Assembly: GCF_030651745.1 (NCBI RefSeq)
Contig: NZ_JAUSCC010000006.1
Span: 1-31,067, forward strand
Reading direction: 5' to 3'
Length of the DNA stretch: 31,067 nt
Source: Methylophaga sp.
GTDB lineage: Bacteria > Pseudomonadota > Gammaproteobacteria > Nitrosococcales > Methylophagaceae
Notes under the pieces: model-generated
Database searches by the model: none
What the model saw: the letters and a program-made list of their open reading frames with translations, nothing else
Told to the model about the DNA's origin: nothing
In this document: piece after piece, positions 1-5,671 of the stretch
Layout: each line of letters opens with the position of its first letter
Numbering within the stretch: the first letter of the stretch is position 1
Position numbers and translations under genes: made by a program

Positions 1-254
1 CTACGCACTAGCTGCTTAATAACCAGTGAATGCCGTTCGACCAGAGCCGTGCTTGTGCGTCTGGTATCGGGCGTCGACTCTCACAAGACCGTCTTGACGT
101 ATGCTTGGTACTGATAGACTAAAACTTAACAAGATCGCTTCTAGTTTTCCCTGTTCATCGGGTAGCTAGTAGTTAAATTAATAGATGAAATAAGCATGTA
201 GAGCTGAAGGCAGAGGATTTGCGGACGCGGGTTCGATTCCCGCCGCCTCCACCA
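1..254 (+). ncRNA. ssrA: tmRNA (SsrA), 3' portion, cut by the window start
   Basis: tmRNA rescues stalled ribosomes by acting as tRNA-Ala and as template for a degradation tag. The window opens inside the tag reading frame: bases 2-22 read Tyr-Ala-Leu-Ala-Ala followed by two TAA stops, the usual proteobacterial tag ending. Pseudoknot-rich sequence follows. The 3' tRNA-like end has a T-arm of the form GCGGG-TTCGATT-CCCGC and finishes in CTCCACCA, so the CCA is encoded and the mature end is at 254. The 5' acceptor half and the start of the tag lie outside the window. The identification is very secure. Confidence 0.96.
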
Positions 255-263
255 AAACAAAAT

Positions 264-287
264 AAACCACCTTTGGGTGGTTTTTTT
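264..287 (+). terminator. Rho-independent terminator of tmRNA
   Basis: A six-base-pair stem (ACCACC at 266-271, GGTGGT at 276-281) with a four-base loop is followed by a run of seven T. It sits ten bases after the CCA end of tmRNA. Confidence 0.9.
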
Positions 288-321
288 GTGCGTGAAAATT
301 ACTCAAAATTAAACGTTATTC

Positions 322-349
322 CTCGTTCCCACGCTCCCGCGTGGGAATG
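322..349 (+). repeat. REP element A (CTCG-headed palindrome)
   Basis: This is a 28-base unit starting CTCG, then a perfect 9-bp stem (TTCCCACGC at 326-334, GCGTGGGAA at 339-347) with loop TCCC. It lies about 50 bases before the RAYT gene. The same unit recurs at 1043-1070 (26/28 identical) and 8673-8700 (25/28), and in decayed form at 10357-10384. A short palindrome with a constant 5' tetranucleotide next to a RAYT gene is the classic REP arrangement. Confidence 0.88.
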
Positions 350-400
350 CCGGTGTGCTATGCTTTAGCTTCAGCAATGCTACGTAAAGGATTATGAGGC

Positions 401-931
401 ATGGGCCGAAGCCGCTATATATTTACCGATCCAATCCAACCACACTTTATGACCTTAACGGTATTAAATTGGATACCCGTTTTCACCCGCCCAGACACCG
501 TCAATATTTTATTCGACTCTTTTCGATTCATGATGAATGAGGGGATGAATATATATGCCTACGTAATTCTTGAAAATCACCTGCATCTTATTGCCCAAAG
601 CAAGCAACTAGATAAAGATATCGCACGATTTAAATCTTTTACTGCGCGTCGTTTAATTAGCTACCTTCAAGCTAATAGGATTCATACCATTCTGAAAGAG
701 TTGGATTCCCATAAAAAAGCTCACAAAAACGATCGGGCCCATCAGTTCTGGCAGGAAGGTGTTCATCCAGAACTGATACAGGGCGAGGCAATGATGCGTC
801 AAAAAATTGATTATATTCATCATAACCCGGTCAAACGGGGCTACGTGGATGAAGCTATTCATTGGCGCTATTCCAGTGCAAGAAATTATGCAGGAATGGA
901 TGGTCTGTTGGAGATTTGCCATGAATGGTGA
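401..931 (+). CDS. REP-associated tyrosine transposase (RAYT, Y1/IS200-like)
   Basis: This 176-residue protein belongs to the Y1 transposase superfamily, the single-domain HUH nucleases related to IS200/IS605 TnpA. The HUH pair is seen as His60 and His62 in ENHLHL, and the likely catalytic tyrosine is Tyr138 in IDYIHHNPVKRGYV. The MGRSRY start and the HHNPVKRG signature are typical of RAYTs rather than of autonomous IS200 enzymes. REP palindromes lie on both sides (322-349, 951-976, 1043-1070), as expected since RAYTs recognise and cleave REP DNA. Length fits the family. An AAAGGA stretch lies about nine bases before the ATG. No partner gene is present, so it is probably a domesticated gene that spreads REPs rather than itself. 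The family call is strong; whether it is active cannot be seen. Confidence 0.9.
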   Translation: MGRSRYIFTDPIQPHFMTLTVLNWIPVFTRPDTVNILFDSFRFMMNEGMNIYAYVILENHLHLIAQSKQLDKDIARFKSFTARRLISYLQANRIHTILKELDSHKKAHKNDRAHQFWQEGVHPELIQGEAMMRQKIDYIHHNPVKRGYVDEAIHWRYSSARNYAGMDGLLEICHEW

Positions 932-950
932 TACTGGTATAACTGACTGA

Positions 951-976
951 GGTTCCCACGGGGGACCGTGGGAACC
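951..976 (-). repeat. REP element B (first member of a REP pair)
   Basis: A perfect 10-bp inverted repeat, GGTTCCCACG (951-960) and CGTGGGAACC (967-976), surrounds loop GGGGAC. It lies 19 bases after the RAYT stop. An 18-base core (963-980) is identical to 8620-8637. It faces element C in the opposite orientation. Confidence 0.85.
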
Positions 977-1042
977 AGAATTACGGATGAGCAGTAGCGC
1001 CAGAACAGTAGAAGGACTGGCTGAGTATCAAAAGAGTTGAAT

Positions 1043-1070
1043 CTCGTTCCCACGTTCCTGCGTGGGAATG
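1043..1070 (+). repeat. REP element C (second member of a REP pair)
   Basis: This copy of the CTCG-headed 28-base unit has an 8-bp stem (TTCCCACG at 1047-1054, CGTGGGAA at 1061-1068). It ends just before the msrA stop codon. With element B it forms an inverted pair about 65 bases apart, comparable to a BIME. Confidence 0.86.
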
Positions 1071-1074
1071 CAAA

Positions 1075-1581
1075 TCAGCTTTTCGGCAACTTCCAATCCG
1101 GCCGGATGTAATGACAGGTGTAGCCAGTTGGATAATGTTGCAGATAATCCTGGTGTTCGGGTTCGGCTTCCCAGAAATCACTTACGGGTTCAACTTCAGT
1201 AACGACTTTGCCGGGCCATATTCCTGATTGATTGATATCTTCAATAGTCTGACGCGCAATTTCTGCCTGTTCATCGCTGGTGTAATAAATGGCTGAACGA
1301 TAACTCAAGCCACGATCATTGCCTTGTTGATTGGGTGTGGTTGGATCATGGATCTGGAAGAAAAACTCCAGTAACTGCCGATAAGTAATCTGCTGAGGAT
1401 TGAAGATGATTTCAATGCCTTCAGCATGGGTGCCATGATTTGGATAAGTGGCATTCGGAATATCCCCGCCGGTATAGCCAACTCGTGAGGAGATAACACC
1501 GGGTAATTTACGAATTAAATCCTGCATACCCCAGAAGCAACCACCGGCCAGTACGGCGCGTTCGGTATTTGTCTCGCTCAT
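1075..1581 (-). CDS. msrA: Peptide-methionine (S)-S-oxide reductase MsrA
   Basis: MsrA reduces the S epimer of methionine sulfoxide in proteins and free methionine, repairing oxidative damage with thioredoxin as usual reductant. The 168-residue protein has the family signature GCFWG at residues 14-18 with catalytic Cys15. It also has the GYTGG motif and a later Cys in the segment [12 protein letters not shown], which could be a resolving cysteine. The length is typical of the short cytoplasmic form and no signal peptide is seen. The ATG overlaps the msrB stop by four bases (ATGA), so the two genes are translationally coupled and together cover both sulfoxide epimers. A REP lies right after the stop. 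Confidence 0.96.
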   Translation of the reverse strand: MSETNTERAVLAGGCFWGMQDLIRKLPGVISSRVGYTGGDIPNATYPNHGTHAEGIEIIFNPQQITYRQLLEFFFQIHDPTTPNQQGNDRGLSYRSAIYYTSDEQAEIARQTIEDINQSGIWPGKVVTEVEPVSDFWEAEPEHQDYLQHYPTGYTCHYIRPDWKLPKS

Positions 1582-2039
1582 TTAGCTTCTCCAAATGCTT
1601 CAGAAAACAGCTTTTTAAATTCGCCATAACCTTCAATATCAAGATCATCTACCGGAATAAATCGCAATGAAGCTGAGTTGATGCAATAACGCATACCACC
1701 GGCTTCTTCGGGACCATCGGGGAATACATGGCCAAGATGGCTGTCACCATGCACAGAGCGTACTTCAACACGGCGCATGCCCAGGTTGTCATCGAAGTTT
1801 TCACTTACATTTTCGCTTTGTACCGGACGGGTAAAACTTGGCCAGCCGGTGCCACTATCAAATTTATCAACCGATGCAAATAAAGGCTCCCCAGAAACGA
1901 CATCCACATAAAGTCCAGCTTCGTGATTATCCCAATAGGCATTATCAAATGGCGGTTCGGTGCCACATTGTTGGGTGACGTAATGTTGTTCCGGGGTGAG
2001 TTGTTCAACGGCTGTTGGCGTTTTTTTGTAATCTTTCAT
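1578..2039 (-). CDS. msrB: Peptide-methionine (R)-S-oxide reductase MsrB
   Basis: MsrB reduces the R epimer of methionine sulfoxide in proteins. The 153-residue protein shows the family blocks [28 protein letters not shown] and the catalytic segment [11 protein letters not shown], where Cys119 is the expected nucleophile. The two CxxC pairs that bind zinc in many MsrBs are absent, so this is the zinc-free type. Cys25 lies close before GTEPPF and could serve as a resolving residue, which is inference. An AGAGG lies about nine bases before the ATG. It is the first gene of an msrB-msrA operon. Confidence 0.96.
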   Translation of the reverse strand: MKDYKKTPTAVEQLTPEQHYVTQQCGTEPPFDNAYWDNHEAGLYVDVVSGEPLFASVDKFDSGTGWPSFTRPVQSENVSENFDDNLGMRRVEVRSVHGDSHLGHVFPDGPEEAGGMRYCINSASLRFIPVDDLDIEGYGEFKKLFSEAFGEAK

Positions 2040-2148
2040 GGGATTTGGCCTCTTTGCTTATTAGCTTGGATGTTTTTATAAACACTATAGGCAAATTACA
2101 GCGGTGTTTGTTCTTGTTTCTATTCAAAACTTAAATTAATTGGTCAAT

Positions 2149-2180
2149 CAGACAGTTCGGTAATCTGAACTGCCTGTCTG
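2149..2180 (-). terminator. Possible imperfect hairpin after the SDR pseudogene
   Basis: CAGACAGTTC (2149-2158) can pair with GAACTG...TGTCTG (2167-2180) with a small bulge. It lies ten bases beyond the SDR stop on the minus strand, but no T-run follows, so the terminator call is weak. Confidence 0.3.
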
Positions 2181-2189
2181 CTTATCTAA

Positions 2190-2945
2190 TTAAATACCCT
2201 GACCACCTGATGCTTCAATACGTTGTGCATTAATCCAGCCAGCTTCATCAGATAAGATTGCCGCCACTGCACCACCGATATCATCTGGCTGACCAACTCG
2301 GCCCAGAGCGGTAAGCTGGGCAATCTGATCATTAACTTCTTTGTTATCACGGACCATACCGCCACCAAAATCAGTTTCAATAGCGCCTGGTGCAATAGTA
2401 TTGACCGCAATACGGCGCTCACCGAGTTCTTTAGCCAGATAGAGCGTAAGTAATTCAACCGCAGCTTTCATAATTGCATATGCCACAAATCCGGGGTAAG
2501 CCAATCGGGTTAAGCCTGATGATACATTCAAAATTCGGCCGCCGTCTTTGATCAATGGCAACAGTTTTTGGGTTAGGAAAAACGGCCCTTTGATATGTTC
2601 TTTGCTCATTTGATCAAAATCGGCTTCAGTGGTTTCTACAAAGGTTTTGTAAACACCTGTGCCTGCATTGTTAATTAGATAATCAAACTGTGTTTAATGC
2701 CAAGTTGATTGCAATGCCTCTTTAACCTTATTGCCAAAACCAGAAAAACTTTCTGAATTTCTGACATCTAGTTGTAATGCAACCGCTTTTCTTCCTTTCG
2801 CTTCGATGGCTTTTAACACCGTGTCTGCTTCTTGCTTATTGGCATAGTAGGTAACAATAATGTCACGACCTTGATCTGCCAGATGCAAAGCCATATTTTT
2901 GCCAAGCCCACGGCTGGCACCAGTGATAAGTACAATTTTTGTCAT
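2190..2945 (-). pseudogene. Short-chain dehydrogenase/reductase interrupted by one in-frame TAA
   Basis: This is a classical SDR of about 251 codons, read on the minus strand from the ATG at 2945, which has a good AGGAG seven bases upstream. Residues 1-83 carry the dinucleotide motif TGASRGLG. A TAA at 2694-2696 stops translation. The very same frame then continues with FDYLINNAG, the usual NNAG motif, followed by a catalytic region with NVSSG and the Tyr-x-x-x-Lys of YAIMKAA, ending at 2190. The two halves are in one frame (336 bases between their ATGs), so the lesion is a single nonsense codon, not a frameshift. A restart at the internal ATG (2609) would give only the C-terminal half without the cofactor site. 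It is 34 bases downstream of another SDR gene and probably co-transcribed with it. It may be a recent pseudogene, a read-through case or a sequencing error. Confidence 0.85.
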
Positions 2946-2979
2946 TATTAAACTCCTGATAAATCAAATTGATAGTGGG

Positions 2980-3723
2980 TTAGAAAGCATGACCATGACT
3001 AGTCACACTGCGGATAATCAACTCGCTTACATCGACTTCATCGGGTTGCGAAACAACATAAAGCACGGCATTGGCCACTGCTTCTGCGTTCAGTGACATG
3101 GTACGTAACTGCGCAACTAAACCAGCTGCAGTTTCATCCGTAATATCATGGCCCAATTCGGTAGTGGTGACGCCAGGGGAGAGGACAGTGACTCGCAGAT
3201 TATTGGATTCCTGACGCAAGCCTTCGCTGATCGCTCGAACAGCATATTTACTGGCACAGTAAACAGCACAAGAGGATGCAACTGCCTGGGCACCAGTGGA
3301 AGCCGTGTTAATAATATGCCCATGGCCTTGCTCGTCCATAACGGGTAATACCGCTGCGATACCATTCAACACACCTTTAATATTGATATTGATGATGTTG
3401 TTCCATTCGTCCGTTTTTAACGCACGCATCGGTGCCAACGGCATAATGCCTGCGTTATTAAACATCACATCAACACGACCAAAGATGTCTTTGGCAAAGG
3501 CCACAAACTCGTTAACCTCATTGGCATTTGCTACATCCAGCTTACGATAGGCCGCTTGTCCACCAGCTTGTTGAATTTCACTGACAATGGTTTCAAGCCG
3601 ATCGGTACGACGTGCCCCAAGCACAACAATGGCGCCATTCTGAGCAAGTACTTTGGCGGTGGCTTCGCCAATACCACTGCTGGCACCGGTGATTAATACC
3701 ACTTTATTTTCTATATTCTTCAT
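2980..3723 (-). CDS. Short-chain dehydrogenase/reductase (SDR), NAD(P)-dependent
   Basis: This 247-residue protein is a classical SDR. It has the cofactor motif TGASSGIG (12-19), NNAG (89-92), a likely catalytic Ser142 and the Tyr155-x-x-x-Lys159 pair in YCASK. The GARRTDR segment after beta-2 resembles SDRs that prefer NADP(H), which is inference. The substrate cannot be told from sequence; it resembles the YdfG-like oxidoreductase group. The start is supported by GGAG about seven bases before the ATG. It is followed at 34 bases by a second, interrupted SDR and faces a divergent AraC-type regulator, so the pair is probably that regulator's target. Confidence 0.92.
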   Translation of the reverse strand: MKNIENKVVLITGASSGIGEATAKVLAQNGAIVVLGARRTDRLETIVSEIQQAGGQAAYRKLDVANANEVNEFVAFAKDIFGRVDVMFNNAGIMPLAPMRALKTDEWNNIININIKGVLNGIAAVLPVMDEQGHGHIINTASTGAQAVASSCAVYCASKYAVRAISEGLRQESNNLRVTVLSPGVTTTELGHDITDETAAGLVAQLRTMSLNAEAVANAVLYVVSQPDEVDVSELIIRSVTSHGHAF

Positions 3724-3777
3724 CCGTTATCTCCATTTGTTGTGTCTTAAGTGACTGTGCAAATGGTAGAGATGCAT

Positions 3778-3824
3778 TAGAAATAGTTGGATACACAGAG
3801 CTACAACATGATTGCCTATTTCTA
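3778..3824. promoter_or_regulatory. Inverted repeat in the SDR/AraC divergent promoter region
   Basis: A perfect 9-bp inverted repeat, TAGAAATAG (3778-3786) and CTATTTCTA (3816-3824), is separated by 29 bases. CTACAAC occurs twice in direct orientation (3801-3807 and 3822-3828). The position between two divergent genes suits an operator for the AraC-type protein. The function is inferred. Confidence 0.45.
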
Positions 3825-3856
3825 CAACTGACTATATTTCAAGCGACTTATGCTTT

Positions 3857-3862
3857 TATAAT
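3857..3862 (+). promoter_or_regulatory. Predicted -10 box for the AraC-type gene
   Basis: A perfect TATAAT lies 32 bases before the ATG. No good -35 is found at the right distance, which would fit a promoter needing an activator. Confidence 0.4.
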
Positions 3863-3894
3863 CAGGTTAACTAACCCTCTGGGATATATAGAAA

Positions 3895-4791
3895 ATGAAT
3901 GATCATCAGCGCACAGAACTTGCCCAGTTAATTGATAAATTCTCTACGGAAGAAGGTATTCAAAGTACAGCGATCCCCGGTGTTAACTGCATCCGACTGA
4001 CGGAAATTAATGATCGGTTACCGAGCGTTTACACCCCATCCCTATGCGTTATTGTGCAGGGCAAAAAGCGTGTGCTTCTGGAAGATGAAATCTATCAATA
4101 CCAGCCTTCTGAATATCTGGTGGCCTCTGTAGATTTGCCGGTAATTGGTCAGGTGATCGAGGGGAGTAAAGACAAGCCATATCTGTGTCTGCAGATTGAG
4201 TTGGATTTGCATCAACTTGCTGAATTGATCGTGCAGGCACGTCTACCGGTTAATAATAAAGCGCCAAGCCAGCGCGGTATTTTTGTTGGGGATGTGGATG
4301 AATCATTAGGGGATGGTGTATTACGTCTTGCCCGTTTATTAGATGCACCGCAGGATATTGCATTGCTGGCACCCATGATTAAACGCGAAATTTATTACCG
4401 ACTGCTCAAAGGACAATATGGCGAAGCAATTGCTCAGATGGCTCAAACCGGTAGTCATATGCAACGCATTTCAGCCGCGATTCAAGTTTTAAAAGCGGAT
4501 TACAACAAACCGATCAAGATAGAGGAGCTGGCGAGCCACGTTGGCATGAGTGTTTCGTCATTTCATAGCCATTTCAAAGCAGTTACGGCGATGAGTCCGT
4601 TGCAATATCAAAAGCGATACAGATTGCTTGAAGCACGAAAAATCATGTTAGCCGAGATGCAAGATGCCGCCAGTACTGCTTACCGGGTTGGTTATGAGAG
4701 TGCATCACAATTCAGTCGTGAATACGGACGAATGTTTGGCCATCCACCCAAACGCGATATGGACATGCTGCAAAAGCAGTCAATTGCGTGA
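3895..4791 (+). CDS. AraC family transcriptional regulator (AraC_N type, YqhC-like)
   Basis: This 298-residue regulator has an N-terminal AraC_N-type domain (about 15-170, with the segment YTPSLCVIVQGKK). The C-terminal pair of helix-turn-helix motifs (about 190-288) shows KPIKIEELASHVGMSVSSFHSHFK and the second-helix signature YESASQFSREYGRMFGHPP. This architecture is that of YqhC and relatives, which activate neighbouring aldehyde or alcohol oxidoreductase genes in response to electrophiles. Here the divergent neighbours are two SDRs, so the same logic probably applies. The ligand is unknown. Only a weak ribosome site (GGGA) precedes the ATG. Its stop lies ten bases from the stop of the convergent next gene, with no clear terminator between. 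Confidence 0.92.
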   Translation: MNDHQRTELAQLIDKFSTEEGIQSTAIPGVNCIRLTEINDRLPSVYTPSLCVIVQGKKRVLLEDEIYQYQPSEYLVASVDLPVIGQVIEGSKDKPYLCLQIELDLHQLAELIVQARLPVNNKAPSQRGIFVGDVDESLGDGVLRLARLLDAPQDIALLAPMIKREIYYRLLKGQYGEAIAQMAQTGSHMQRISAAIQVLKADYNKPIKIEELASHVGMSVSSFHSHFKAVTAMSPLQYQKRYRLLEARKIMLAEMQDAASTAYRVGYESASQFSREYGRMFGHPPKRDMDMLQKQSIA

Positions 4792-4801
4792 CTCTGTGAA
4801 C

Positions 4802-5263
4802 TCAGCTTAACGCCTGACAATCAGCAGCCACTACCTCAATACGACCAACATCTTCACTGTTCTTGTCTGAATATACATAAACAATTTTTGCACCGGCCTG
4901 CAGAACTGGTTGCATTTCCGCATTATTGCAAAGATTCGAGAGTAATTTTGGCTTGATATTCTCAAGCACAGCAGCCGAATCCACTTCTTCTATCGTCACC
5001 GTGGTCAAGGTATAAAAATAGGTGATCATATCGCCGGGGCCCGCCAACGCTTTTTCCAATCGGGTTTGATCATCAATTTTGATCGGTGCCTGTGCATTAA
5101 TGAATACCTCAGCTTCCATAAAGCCTTCTTCAATAGATTGCTCGTCTGATAACTGCTGACCACTGTCAGTTGAGGTTGATGGCTCATTTCGATTATTTAA
5201 AACAATTGCCAAAATGATAACGAGCGGGATTAATCCGATAGCTAAAAGTAACTTCTTATTCAT
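4802..5263 (-). CDS. Membrane-anchored periplasmic protein of unknown function
   Basis: I do not recognise a family for this 153-residue protein. It begins MNKK followed by about 18 hydrophobic residues (5-22), which form either an uncleaved membrane anchor or a signal peptide. No lipobox cysteine is present. After a low-complexity acidic Ser/Thr linker (about 26-48) comes a compact domain with two cysteines, Cys112 and Cys149, that could form a disulfide in the periplasm. It stands alone, convergent with the AraC-type gene. Base composition matches its neighbours. That it is a real gene is likely; the function is open. Confidence 0.7.
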   Translation of the reverse strand: MNKKLLLAIGLIPLVIILAIVLNNRNEPSTSTDSGQQLSDEQSIEEGFMEAEVFINAQAPIKIDDQTRLEKALAGPGDMITYFYTLTTVTIEEVDSAAVLENIKPKLLSNLCNNAEMQPVLQAGAKIVYVYSDKNSEDVGRIEVVAADCQALS

Positions 5264-5536
5264 TATGCTGCCTAGGTTTTAATTGGAATTAGAGTAAAAG
5301 TTTAGTCGCAAGCATACCGGTGGCCTAGTGAAAAACATAATAACCTGTTTCTTTAACGTAATTCGAAAATACTTAACTCAGGCTGGGGACAGAACAATCT
5401 CATCCAAAGACCACCGATTAACAAGCTCATGAGATTCATTCCATGTGCTGAATCAACCCACTAATGAACACATCGATTGTCACGCTTATCACTCGTATTT
5501 GTTATCCTTGCCAGCTGCATAAAAGAGAGCGTAAGG

Positions 5537-5671
5537 ATGCCGATAGCTGATTTTCAGACTGTGATGACGCCAGTGATCGAATTTTCGGAAACTGATTCTA
5601 TTCTTGATGTTGCAAAGCTAGTGAATGATTTTGCAATTATTTTCAACGCAAAATATACACAGCAAAACTAA
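5537..5671 (+). pseudogene. Possible CBS-domain gene fragment
   Basis: A 44-codon reading frame starts at an ATG preceded by GTAAGG. It encodes MPIADFQTVMTPVIEF and then a segment resembling the first strand and helix of a CBS domain (V-M-T-P...SILDVAKLVND). Where a CBS domain would go on to its conserved second half, the frame runs into the start of the helicase gene and stops. It overlaps the helicase start at 5625 by 47 bases. It may be a decayed remnant, a leader ORF or chance. The stretch 5264-5536 before it shows no gene. Confidence 0.3.

Noticed and set aside
1..1070. Genomic island integrated at the tmRNA 3' end
   Set aside because: tmRNA is a common integration site, but no integrase, no repeat of the tmRNA 3' end and no foreign gene cluster is found downstream; only the RAYT and REPs are present.
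981..1181. Short frame containing HSHAGTWER
   Set aside because: It is the translation of a REP running into the msrA gene on the same strand, not a gene.
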